This document shows positions 21,101 through 32,122 of a stretch of DNA of 40,010 bases, piece by piece. Source of the DNA: Pelargonium nanum (Eukaryota; Streptophyta; Magnoliopsida; Geraniales; Geraniaceae); NCBI GenBank assembly GCA_036897485.1, contig JAYMTF010000320.1, positions 1 to 40,010 on the forward strand. The letters are read 5' to 3'. Numbering within the stretch: position 1 is the first letter of the stretch; every line of letters starts with the position of its first letter. Under the pieces are notes generated by a model. That model saw only the letters and a program-made list of their open reading frames with translations. It did no database searches and was not told where the DNA came from. The position numbers were made by a program, and so were the translations under genes.

Positions 21101-23055
21101 TGCTCACGGTTAAGTTTTGAATGCTTACATCACCTTCCAATTTGTTTCGGTCAACCAATGACCGCGAAATGTGCAAAAAAAAAAGAAAAAAAGCTTTTTG
21201 ATGATGAACCTCTCTAAAGGAAATCCCTCTTAGTGCTTTCAAATTTAGCAATTACACCTTTCAGAACTTTAAAGAAAGACATATCATAGACAAACAGGCT
21301 AGATAGCACATATTTAACTAGTGTAACTCGACTGTCAAAAGAAAAAGATGTAAATTGTCAACTAAAATGATGTTGCGATAATGAGAAAAGTTGTCGCGAC
21401 GTTTTTGAAATCTTGAATGTTGGAATAGAAAGAACAACAAAACATTGGCAGGAATGACCTACAGTCATGGGTCCAAAACATGCCCGTGTGGACCTTCATG
21501 CACATGACAATACTGCAATGTTGTAAGAGACACCACGACTGTGAGGAATGCGCTCGTTGTAGCAACAGAGCTAAAAAGATACAAAGGATGACAAGTTTTA
21601 TCTCCATGTGTCAAATTCATGCCACAACCATGGCTCAAGTGGCATCTCTCATGCCTTTTTTACCGACCACGTGGCACTTGTAGTATCTTTTCATCAACTA
21701 ATTAGAATTGATTTTAGACATTGGTGTTTTCAGATGCAAAGCAGTCTACACATCTCGTTCTTATCCCTATCAAGCTGTCAACCAAACCACAACGTCAAGC
21801 GACTTATATCTCGACACCTCCTCTCAGCTTGATCATCTGATCCTATGAAACACTTGAGTGATACGCCCAACAGTTATGCACTCGGCGACACTTCAAAATA
21901 AGGTAGACCCAATGGATAACCTTCCAAACTATGCATTGCAACTTTTCCTTGGAACTTCATCCAAGAACCTTGCATGAATGACATTGTTTCTACATTAGCA
22001 TGACATCATCGTTGTTTCATTATGACATAATCATGACCTGCAGAACATATATCTATGTGATTGACTTTGACATCACGCTCAATCAATCGCGCAACAACAC
22101 ATTTCCCTTTCACATATTATATGAGTATAAATATCTCGTTCGTCTGAGAGTAAGATTTTATTTTATCTAGTTAATTTTCTTTAATTAATTTGAATGAGGG
22201 TTACTTGTATATGTGTCTATATATATATATATCTTAAGAAAATGATGTCAAAGTCAGGAAAATAAATGCTCATTGACTTGTGAAGAAATGACAGTGTTAT
22301 TTTATGAATGCAAACCTAATTACCTAACTAAGTTGTAAGCTGCGTATACCTAATACCAAAGTAAGATGAGAAGTTGATTGAGTATTTGAGGAAAATGTTA
22401 ATTGGATAAACCTTTAGTGCATGTTTGGTAAGTTTGTACACATTTAATATGTATGTAGAAGTTTAGGATGTCAGTAAGAGTATAAAATGCGCTGATTTTT
22501 AAGGGCTCATCTAACATGATCTAAATTATTTTTAATATAAGATACGATTCGGTTTAAAAATTGATAAGATCCAAAAAAAAATTAAATTGAATTTTTAGTA
22601 TTCACAAATTTAAATCTATATTATCAGCTCAAGTTCTAGGTACACCCTCGTATAACTCCCAAAAAATCTAATTCGTAGTGGTTAAATATGGAGTAGTTTT
22701 TATATGTTTAACTGCATTGTATTTGTATATATAGAATCTAATAAAAGGTAGTAGAATAGACCACACACACATCAAATGAGTCATAGCCTCAGCCTGCCAC
22801 AATCTACCATAACTACTACTTTTGTTCATTTTTCTTTTCTGGCGTTGAATCCAAAGAGTCTGTTATGATTTTTAGGAAATATGTTTTTCAATTATTTAGT
22901 CATTACTGGGATTTTTGGTATAAAACATGACATCACCATGAATCCAACACAACTAGTAGTATGAACTAACCAAAAATAATTTTTCAAATAAAAGGAATTA
23001 ACGTTTCTTTATGTGGTACGGTTTCGTGTACCAACTTTGAGTGTTTATAAAATAA

Positions 23056-23263
23056 TTATGAAAATAAAAAGTGGTTTATTCAATTAATAATATTGAAAAT
23101 GTTAATAATTATTTTTTAAACTCAAAAACTCAATTGGTAGGAAGTGTATTTGCATCACTTTAAACTTAATTCACATAAATAATAATATTATTCTTTATTT
23201 AAACCAATTTCTTATGAAAATAAAAAGTGGTTTATTCAATTAATAATATTGAAAATGTTAATA
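23056..23263. repeat. 52-bp perfect direct repeat, 156-bp period
   Basis: Bases 23056-23107 recur without a mismatch at 23212-23263 (TTATGAAAATAAAAAGTGG and onward to GAAAATGTTAATA). The 104 bases between are not repeated. An exact match of this length in AT-rich drifting DNA points to a recent local duplication or to the paired ends of a small insertion. Confidence 0.85.
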
Positions 23264-23399
23264 CTTATTTTTAAGACAAGCCAAGCTGAACCAGACAAGA
23301 CTTTACGTCAAACTTGTATCAAAGTATTTGTCTAAATTGATTTATCAACCAATAATAAATTATGAATCTCAATTACTAACCATTAAAATTTTTTTTTTA

Positions 23400-23553
23400 T
23401 TTTTAGTAAATTATTTATACATGAATTGTCAATAATATCATTTAAATTAATAAGTTAATATCTCATCGTAAAGATACAAGATTCAATATATCACATTTAC
23501 TAGCTCCTCCTTAATTACTTTAAAAGAGAAACAAGAAACATAGACGGGAATAA
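23400..23553. mobile_element. Degraded Stowaway-like fragment (tentative)
   Basis: The internal sequence resembles the inner part of the Stowaway element at 5895-6143: ATACATGAATTGTCAATAAT, AGATACAA, then ACATTTACTAGCTCCTCCTTAATT. Its right end, CATAGACGGGAATA, resembles an eroded Stowaway terminus. No clear left terminus remains. Confidence 0.35.
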
Positions 23554-24709
23554 TTAGTTAAAATTAATTGTTCTTTATTGTACTGGATATTTGTCAAAAA
23601 TTTATTTAAAAAAAATAGCTATAAAAAATTTTTGTTAAGAAAGCAATACATATGAATTGTGAGAACAGAACTTATGGGCATACCCGATTGTTTAATAGAA
23701 AAAAAAAAACCACTTGCAACCTACAGTTTTTGACTTGCAGCTGTATCTTTCTTGGCTTCTTGCTCTGTGTATTGCCGTTATTTCAATTGGAGTTCAATTT
23801 CTTTTCCCTTATTCAATGCCTCATTTATTAGTACTTTCTTTTACAACTAAAACAATTAATTTAAAAAAGAAGAAGAAGAAAGAAACATCGGAATTGGGGA
23901 TATTGAAACGAGCCCATTGAATTACATGGCCCAGCCCATTACCAGCACCATTAAGGCATTAACACATATCTAAGTCAATTAAGACGATAAATGCACTAGT
24001 TGAAAAATGAAAATAAAAATAAATTAAATGTATGTTTTTCTTCTCCCATAGGTGTCCCCTCCCTGCAATTTCAGATTAATTGCTCCACAGATTGTTAGGT
24101 AAAATCCTCAATTTTTATATTCAAGCCGTAATGTAACAATGTCGATAACAAATAGTAGAAGCGAAGATCTAGCTAGTGCGTAATTAATACAAATAAATGT
24201 CAACTTATTAAGCTGAAATTGGGATGTGAAATCAAAATAACATCCTTTATACGAGTTTACAGAACACATTCCCCAGAATGGAATAACTATCTCCTAACAT
24301 GACAGGAATATTGGTATTTTCAAGAAGGAAGTTTCCGAATGTGGAAATCCAGATAATGAAATTTTACACGTGCAATAATGAGAATTTAGATAGTAAAAAA
24401 AAGAACAAAATGAGCTGTAGTTTCTTTATACAAAAGCCATGGAGAATATGTGTACAGGTAAACAATTTACACCTTCCAGTGTATATATATTTTCTGAGAG
24501 ATGATCAATGCAGCATTATTGCACCAAAAAGTCAGCCCAATCCACAAGTAACCTACACCTAACCCCTTATATTTTTTTTCTTAAAAACATAAATTAATTA
24601 AAATGATGAAAGGCCCTTGTTTAATTAATTAGGACACTAACCCCATGTGGTCTCTTGTGACTCATGAGCTGTCAATACAATGCTTCCACGAAATTGAGGC
24701 TCGTTAGCG

Positions 24710-25501
24710 TTAGGACGACCCCAATGGTGCCCTATGCGGTATCCCCTTCCTCCGCCGAGAATTCGACTGCACTCTCGCCGGAGCTCCGCCGCCACTGCCG
24801 GCGCTCGCGCTTTCTTGTTCTGGTTCTTGAATCTGTTCCTCATTTTTTCCGTTCGGCACGAATGTGGCGTCTCCGTTTTTCTTTATACCCGCCAACTACA
24901 TTGAACAAAGCAATTGTTTGATTCTATACCAAATTGAGAAATTTCATTGAACATAATTGCCAATTTTGCAATGCCGTAACAACCGAGGCTCGAACCTGAG
25001 CCGCATTGAAAATGGGAATGAAAGTGACAGACCTTGCAGCCCAATGAGCAGAAGCGGAAGGGGTCGAGGAGGCTCCGGCTGCAAATCTCGCAGAGATGAG
25101 AGACTCCTTTGCCGGAGCTCTTGGGCTGAGGTCTCTCGTTCAGGAACATCACTCTCGCGCTGTTAATCACATACGTCTGAACTCCGGCGATGTCCAGAAA
25201 CTTCTGAATCTCGGCCACCCGCACCACGTCGTGGTACGACGACCGCCTGATCTGCAAGCAAAACCACCACCACCACATTTCAGATTCTGTTTTCGATTTT
25301 TTCAAAATTTGTAATGAAGGCGCGCACCTGAATTACGAGATGGTCCTTGTGTCGCGACGAGCGGCAGTAGTAGCAGAATGCGTCGGTCCGGCAATCGAGA
25401 CAGAACATGTTGCATTCGCTCCGCGGCGCGTCGCGGTGCGTGGCGCAGGTGGAGAAGAAATCGGTGGAGAGGAGCGATTCGAGCCACGGCGGCACCAACA
25501 T
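24710..25501 (-). CDS. PLATZ: PLATZ zinc-dependent DNA-binding transcription factor
   Basis: Three coding exons on the minus strand (25501-25328, 25251-25033, 24895-24710) join in phase 0 to 192 aa. The first metal-binding motif is C19-x2-H22-x11-C34-x2-C37-x4-C42-x2-C45-x4-H50-x2-H53. The second is CEIC-x10-C-x3-C in exon 2, after the family core [32 protein letters not shown]. The C-terminal [14 protein letters not shown] is also typical. PLATZ proteins bind A/T-rich DNA in the nucleus and mostly repress transcription. The start is the first in-frame ATG, giving [11 protein letters not shown] as in most family members. An acceptor-like TTTTCAG at 25612-25618 suggests an additional leader intron. 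Gene order recalls At2g27930. Confidence 0.95.
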
Positions 25502-25903
25502 TGCGGCGGCGGCGGATTTGGAATCGGAATCTGAGACGGCGGTTATCGATGGCGGAGCAGTAATGGCTGCGAGGGAGAGAGGAGAGGGAGAGAGGGGGCT
25601 CCGAAAAGAACCTGAAAATGCAACATAAGATTCATCAACGCAACAAGGAATCAAGTAGAGGACAAGCAGAAGTTAAAATAAAGCGAAGTGGGTTTTGACG
25701 GTTCGGATCGGAGGGTGGTGGGTAAAATGGGTTTCGGATCGTTGGATCTCGGAGGCTAAGGGGCTGTTTGGGAGTTGGTTCTTGGCGTCGCGTCTTTTGG
25801 AGAGGCGCAAGGTCAAAGCCTCCGTAATTGGGTTTCATTTGGGCGGGGAAGCCTACAATCAAAAGTGAAACCACACAAACTAGGTTCACCCCCACTCGTG
25901 TTG

Positions 25904-25940
25904 CACGTGATCTGCACGTGCGAGTTCGATGTTCCACGTG
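25904..25940. promoter_or_regulatory. Cluster of three CACGTG boxes upstream of PLATZ
   Basis: CACGTG occurs at 25904-25909, 25915-25920 and 25935-25940, three G-box cores in 37 bp, the last as CACGTGTCGG. They lie about 400 bp upstream of the PLATZ start codon. Clustered G-boxes usually mark bZIP/bHLH (ABA, light) control. Function is inferred. Confidence 0.55.
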
Positions 25941-28121
25941 TCGGAAGATCAACGGCTCTGATTATGAGATCGGCTGTCCAGGTAGTTTTCCTTGCACTTA
26001 ATCAATCTTATGACCATTTTTTTCCAATGTCATTGTAACCATATTTTCTCGACAAGTCTTGAACAAACTAATATTCAAACATCTTATAAACAATTATACA
26101 TATTTTGACTTGGACTAATTTGAGTACTACTTAATACAATATGTCTATATGTTTAAAATATTAAACAAAACTGTTAGTACAAGTCGTCGTGTCAACTAAT
26201 AAAACATGATACGTCAATTATTTTATTGATGATTTAGTCGAACTACAATAAATTTTATGTAAAATATGTCTTCTAAACTTGACGTTCCACGCCAGCGAGT
26301 GGGAGAGTATTAATGTCATATATGTCAGGTTGCTATTTGTTGAAACTTATTTTTAAAATTCAAAATACGCCACTTCACTTTGTACATAGATTAGGACATT
26401 TAACTTTGTTCATACAATATAACCAAAAAAATCTAGTTTTTTAGTTTTAAATAAAAATGTTACTCCTTTTATCTCAATATAATTCAATTATTATACAATA
26501 AAAATGTTCATTAAAAAAAAAAGTATCAACTTGCGGCATAAAAAAAAATATCAACTTTTGCAAATAAATTGTCCTAAAATGAGTATTTTTTTGTCTTAAT
26601 TTATTATCTAGTCATGCATGAGTTTAAAAATATTAAAAATTTATTTATTTTTAATATTTATAAGAATAGAGAAATGAAAGTTTATTTCTTGATGAAAATA
26701 AATATAAATGAATTCAAATGTTTCATATATAACACCAGGTCTGATTTATTAGTACAATTGAACATTTGGTGTTTTTAATGTGACATATTTTAATATTTAA
26801 CGCATCATTTAATACATTTTTACACGAGTAGAATTACGATTTTTAAAAAAATTTAGTTATGATGACTAATTTTATCATAATAGAGAAATAAAATAAAAAT
26901 AAAACTAATAGATAACAAATTATTTTATTAAGAATAATAAATATTAAATTCTAATATTTATACAAATAGAAAATGAAGATATATTTCTTGATAGGAGTAA
27001 TGAAAGTAGATGAAAGATTAAGTAATGATGTAGTGAACATGCTTTGCTTGGTCTACTAATGCAAACGATCCCTTTATGTGTGAAACAAGAAGCCTAAAGT
27101 TAGGGGACAACACCCTTTGTGATTTGACATGTTATAATCTTTTACTTAAATTCATAATCATGCTATTAGGATTGCCTAATTTTAGTTCCACATATTAAGA
27201 AGTGAAACATTTTTCTCCAACAACTCTAAATCTTTCATCAAATCCTCCTAATATTTAACCAATTATGTGTAATTTTTGAAGAGTTTCCAAATGAAAAAAT
27301 AGAGTTAAATGACCACAACAGCAAAGCAATAACATGTCTATAAGGAAAAGAAGGAGATGATACATTCTCTCTTAAAATTATAAAATTCACACATTTTAAT
27401 TGCTTGCTTGCCGTACAAATTTACCTAATTGTAAATGAAGACAAATATTATTAAAATCCTCTTAAATTACTCATCTCTTTGAGAATGAATCAATAATTAA
27501 AGCTATTTAAACTTTTTAGGACACACCTTCTTATTTTGTCCTACCTTGTAATATTTAAGTTCATGTTGGTGCAGGGTTTGCAAGGAGGCCAACCAGTGAC
27601 GAATTTTCTTGTCAAATTTTGTTTCTCAATATCAATTGTTGGTTCTTTTATTAGACATTCGTATGTAGATGTAGGATGTCTTTTATTAGATAACAATAAT
27701 TACGTGATACATTTAATTGAGTCTTGAATCCTTCTATGAGTTTTCGCAATGAAAAAATATAGGTTAACATAATGTTATTATTGGGGAAATAGTAATCATA
27801 ATGAGAGAGAAATAGAATGATAGTATTAGCCATTTTCATAACTAAATAAAATGAGTAAAATGAGTATAAATTGACTGACATAATTATTATATCAGTTGTA
27901 ACATAGGTATATTTTACAATTATTATAAAAAGAGTAAAATGGGGCCAAAATTAGGCTCTGAAGCCCACAATAGATATTAACACCTAAGCCCACAACAGAA
28001 ATTAGGCTCTGAAGCCCATCATTCCGCAGTCTACAAAGAGTGGAAGTAATGAACAATATTTTGGGCCATGTTTGCATGAACCACACCTATAAACTGTTTA
28101 AAATTTGTTCTTCGAAAAAGC
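25941..28121. other. Intergenic, no gene seen
   Basis: Strongly AT-rich. A roughly 45-bp imperfect direct repeat around TAATATTTATAxxAATAGA occurs at 26651-26697 and 26951-26994. A lone Stowaway-like TACTCCTTTTATCTC at 26461 has no matching right end. No exon chain or RNA gene is recognised. Confidence 0.55.
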
Positions 28122-28362
28122 TACTCCGTTTTAAAATAAATGTTCTTGAATTTTTTTCTAAAATAAATGTATTGTTTCTTTTATTAAGTTAGTTATGTAT
28201 GAATTATTCATAATTTCTATCTAAAAAGTTAGTTAGTAGTTGAAGTAGTTAGAATACATTTCCATAAGGATAAAAAATTAAATATACAACACTAACTAAA
28301 CTTCTACTTATTTCATTTTTCAAAATAAGAATGATGACACTAATTTTGTAACGGATGAAGTA
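28122..28362. mobile_element. Stowaway-type MITE, second copy
   Basis: The left end is TACTCCGTTTTAAAATAAATG. The right end read inward is TACTTCATCCGTTACAAAAT. The inside shares AAGTTAGTTATGTATGAATT and the inverse ACTAACTAAACTTCT with the copy at 5895-6143, so the two belong to the same family. It is about 241 bp with no coding capacity. Confidence 0.75.
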
Positions 28363-29491
28363 CTAAATGTTGAAAATTAATACTACATGGAAAAATGGGT
28401 CGTACCATTACCGGTAGAGGTGACAATTCATATTATGAGTTCGGATAGGATCAAGGTTTTCATATTAGAATGAATAAAATTTGAATTTTTAAGGTAAAAT
28501 GAGTAGACTTATTCAATCACATCTAATTAGGTCGAAAATATCGAAAATTGATATGATCAAATTTTTGTGGATCAAACTTCATACGCAAACGAATTTGAGT
28601 TCAAAGTGTTAGTTCTGATTACATGAATGTAAGTGGAGAACTGATGAGGACAAAGAAAGGACTAAACAAACGTATTAACAAAAATGTATTGCATGCCATG
28701 AGTGACAAATTTTAAAGCTAAAACAGGAAATTGGCTTTGTAGTAATTATTATCTTGTCGACAGGTCAATGTTTTTATTTATTAAATCTCTTGCACCCAAC
28801 TCTACATACTACAAATATATATTTTTCGAATATAATTAAAATGATGGAAAAAAAGGCTTCGCTTATTAGTTTTTATTTTTGTATTTTTCAAGAAAAAAGA
28901 GATATAAGGTGCAAAAAGTTAAAGAGAGTTAGCTGTAAGTGGCACCATTGTTGACCATTTTAAATATCAATAATGATTAAATGAACCCCACATTTAATTG
29001 TTTGAAAATATGCTAATTAATAACGTGCGCTGGCAAGAAAATGATGGGATATATTCTCATCCTCACATGGCTTCAATTTATTAATTCTTCTTTTTATTTT
29101 GTGTTTGTAAATCTTTGTAAACAAATGGCTTGAAAGTTGAAAATGGCACTCAACATCAAACTTTACATATATATTCGGTCTCCATATATATAAATGGATA
29201 AAAAGAAGTTTACGTCAAGCTTGCCTCTACTCCACTTCGCATATATGCTAATAGAATTGACAATCCACTATCAAACCAATTTATTTTTGGTTTCTATTAG
29301 GTGTAGAGTAAAATTGACCACCCAAACATTATCATAAAGAACTCAATCAAATTGACTCTTTTGTTTGATCCATAGTTGGAATCTTTTTACTACATATTTG
29401 AAAATTCTGATTCATGCTTATATGATGATAGAGTATCTTGTCTATTTATTAGACAAGTAATAGATCTCAAGTCATTTTCAATGAAGATGAA
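28363..29491. other. Intergenic, no gene seen
   Basis: AT-rich. TAGAGGTGACAATTCA at 28415 resembles the terminus of the repeat in SCPL51 intron 11 (36353), but no partner end is visible. Short frames only. Confidence 0.5.
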
Positions 29492-30144
29492 TTAAGGCAC
29501 ATAAGAGCTTGTTTTGGAACTCAAGTTTTCAAAGGAAGATGGAGTTGAAGGAGATAAAATAAGTGTTGAATTGGTGTTGGCTAACTCTGAATCTTCTTGA
29601 ACAATAGGATGTGACACAACAATTGGATCATCAACATAGTTCAACGGTGGTTGGTGGAAAGATGATTGCGAAGACCCGTGTATTTCTGAACCCTGGGCAA
29701 AGGGAAATGTGTCTTCCCAAAACTGAACGTCCCGCGAAGTATAAATGATCTTTGCTTCAAGGTCATAAACTCTATAACCCTTCAGTCCATGAGGGTACCC
29801 AACAAAGATGCCCGGACTGGATCGAGGGGCAAACTTGTCATGCGTTTGCTTGTGTGCATAGCATAAGCATCCGAAGCAACGTAGATGGTCATAAGTGGGC
29901 TTCTTTCCAAGTAATTGTTCGAATGGTGTTTTGTTTTTAAGCACAGAAAGCGAGTCCTATTGATTAGATAAGCAGCTATGAGGACACATTCCCCCCAAAA
30001 TTGAATGGGTAAACTCGCTTGGAATCGAAGTGCACGCGCCACTTCCAATAAATGTATATTCTTCCGTTCAACTACTCCGTTCTGTTGTGGAGTTCCTGTG
30101 CAACTCGTTTGTCGCTCCATCCCATTTGTTGAATAGTACTCCAA
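29492..30144 (-). pseudogene. Ty1/copia retrotransposon integrase fragment, frameshifted and truncated
   Basis: The minus strand first encodes the C-terminal part of a copia integrase core: the SCTGTPQQNGVVERKN motif, then [16 protein letters not shown]. After a one-base frameshift near 29940-29955 it continues with [29 protein letters not shown], the [17 protein letters not shown] segment and the post-integrase linker. There is no protease and no reverse transcriptase, and the frame ends at a stop at 29492. It is therefore a dead internal fragment. Confidence 0.92.
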
Positions 30145-30149
30145 TAATG

Positions 30150-30294
30150 TTAAATTTCATAAATGGGCTACATACAATGGTTTGGGCTTCACATACTAAA
30201 AGGTCAACCTTATTAGTAGGGTTTCACTTGCACCATTATATGTAGCCACTTAACTTTATATTTATTCGATGTGGGATACATCACCAATTCAACA
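30150..30294 (-). mobile_element. Possible LTR remnant next to the copia fragment (tentative)
   Basis: Read on the minus strand this begins TGTTGAATTGGTGATGTATC, a TG start with a composition common in plant copia LTRs, and runs into the integrase fragment with no primer-binding site or gag between. A second LTR was not found, so the assignment is weak. Confidence 0.3.
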
Positions 30295-31404
30295 AGGTTA
30301 AAGGAACTTTTGATTTCACTAATTTCTGAATGGTTGTTTGGGAGTTTGAAAATGTATTTTAAATTGTAAATTTTTGGTAAAATATTTTTAAAATACATTT
30401 TTAAAGTTGTAAATGATCAAACTAACCTTGAATAATAACATATATCCATAAATGATAATATTAATATTTTAATAAAATATAATTGTTATGAGCCAAAGAT
30501 ACACTAAGTCTGACCATCAACTGAGTCCAAATACGTTTATAAAAAAATTGAGCGCAACAAGCCCAAACAAATGCAACCCAATGAACACATATAAGTCAAC
30601 CTACTTAACTCTAGGTCAACCAACATATCGAAACTGACTTACAACACTAGAGGTCGACCTGCAATGTGGGGTCGACCCTCTATGCTACTCACACAGAACT
30701 TCATTGGTCGACCTCTAATGTGCAATGGAGGTCGACCTATTTTACTGGGTCAACCAAAACAACTTACAGATTTTGTAAAAACAGGTATTAAATTCATATT
30801 TCAAACAATATAAAATCATCAAACATACAATTACATCATCAACACATCTACAAAACAACAACAAAACAAATTAAAATCTAAAAACATATGCTTACCTCAA
30901 AGGAAATGTTTTCATATATTTGTTTAACATCATGAAAAGAGAGTGATATTATTTTTGTTGAAAATTTCAGTTCAAATAGAGTTTCTTCAATTCTAATTGG
31001 TGATTTTTAAATGTAACTTCATTTATGTACATGAATGCTTCAAGAAAACATAAGATGCATCTATGCTCCAACAAGATAAATACAGTTTAGGGCAAATGAA
31101 GAATTGTTTTGTCTCTCTTCCTTTTCTCTCAAATGGAGGCATATTGCCTCCTTCCCAAAAGAAAATGCAGAGCTCCTGTGGAAGGAGCTACAGTGTATAA
31201 TGAGCTTTTCAAAGAAAAAAAGCCGAACAAAAAGGTCTTGTAGAAGGAAGCTCAATTCTAGTTGTCAAACCCAAAAGGAGCTAAAGTGTTACTCCTGAAC
31301 AAGCCCTAAGTAGCATGGTTTTTTGGTGTCACTTTTGGTAAGATAAAATATTCAAAAAGTTACGTGCATATGATTATAACCTTATGGAATATTATTCAAT
31401 TGGG
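30295..31404. other. Intergenic repeat-like DNA with GGTCRACC cluster
   Basis: No gene is seen. Four GTCGAC sites (30653, 30671, 30708, 30731) and two flanking GGTCAACC sites lie within about 150 bp. GGTTGTTTGGGAG at 30332-30344 is loosely matched in inverse at 31291-31306, which could mark a roughly 970-bp non-autonomous DNA element, but no convincing target-site duplication is visible. Confidence 0.45.
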
Positions 31405-31635
31405 CAAAAGCGTTCTAATCAAGTAGTTAAACGATCATTGATGATGAAAATTAAAGTTAGAGAACGTATGATTTGTGACTCATTTGATAACGCAGATTGA
31501 ATTTGTAGGAAGAACTCTCGAGGTTGGTTAACACTAAAAGCAATTTGCGTTATCAACTGAATCACAACTCATGGGTTCTCCAACTTCAATTTCTATCATC
31601 AATGATCATTTAACTACTTGATTTGAACGCTTTTG
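31405..31635. repeat. 89-bp inverted repeat with 53-nt loop upstream of SCPL51
   Basis: The arms 31405-31493 and 31547-31635 have the same length and pair without gaps; by eye about 78 of 89 positions match. Parts of the loop (CAGATTGAATTTGTAGGA, CTCGAGGTTGGTT) recur in inverse at 31643-31662 and in direct orientation at 31727-31740, so the whole 31405-31750 stretch is a nest of palindromic copies. It ends about 490 bp before the SCPL51 start. It may be a MITE or a hairpin RNA source. Confidence 0.85.
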
Positions 31636-32035
31636 ATAATTATTCCTACAAATTCAATCTGCATTGATAACGTAAATTCTCGGTTGTTAACGTTTTTGTA
31701 AGCTATGAGTTGTGACTCAGTAGAATTCTCGAGGTTGGTTGATAACATCCCTTTCCACAAGTAGTGCAGTGCAGAGAGATTAAATAAAGACTATCCTAAT
31801 ATTCCCAGCACTGCACACGCAATCTCTTCCACCTTCTCCGCTTTCAATCATTTCTATCAAACTCTACCTTTTCTTTGTGTTTTTTCACTCCAAACATCTA
31901 TTTGTAAATTAAATATTACCTCCAACAATCAACTTGATCAAAAGCTTCGCATTTTTCTTCCAGTGAAAAATCAAGATAGCACCTTTTGATAATAAAGCAG
32001 AGACAAAAAAACAAGCTTGGCCTCCATATGCTCTG

Positions 32036-32044
32036 TATATAAAA
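32036..32044 (+). promoter_or_regulatory. TATA box of SCPL51
   Basis: TATATAAAA lies 79 bp upstream of the start codon at 32123, the right distance for a plant TATA box with a short 5' UTR of roughly 45-55 bases. Confidence 0.55.
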
Positions 32045-32122
32045 TCTCCTTTACTGTGTCAGTTTGTATATTCAATCCCTCAACACTCAATTGGGTATCT
32101 GTTTGTCCACACTTTTTTCTGG

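Larger units (their letters stand above)
18188..24709. other. 6.5-kb AT-rich intergenic region, no supported gene
   Basis: The first part is the SMR promoter and leader. The rest holds dinucleotide repeats ((AT)n at 18641-18659 and 18859-18873), a diverged roughly 50-bp direct repeat (18591-18640 and 18680-18730), a patch rich in GGGTC/CCGAAC motifs (about 20780-20980), an unrecognised GC-richer stretch at 21040-22090, and a perfect 52-bp direct repeat (see 23056). Hydrophobic or short frames such as 20221-20463 have no family support. No exon chain with splice sites could be built on either strand. Confidence 0.6.

Noticed and set aside
25502-25654. N-terminal extension of PLATZ (frame open to 25654)
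   Set aside because: The extension would begin at a TTG, not ATG, and crosses a likely splice acceptor. The ATG at 25501 gives the usual PLATZ N-terminus.
25635-25952. 105-codon open frame upstream of PLATZ on the minus strand
   Set aside because: No domain is seen, and it lies in the PLATZ promoter/5' UTR across the G-box cluster. A TTTTCAG acceptor at 25612-25618 suggests the adjoining part is leader.
30332-31306. 970-bp Harbinger- or hAT-like DNA transposon
   Set aside because: The proposed 13-bp inverted ends match at only about 10 positions, and no target-site duplication was found.
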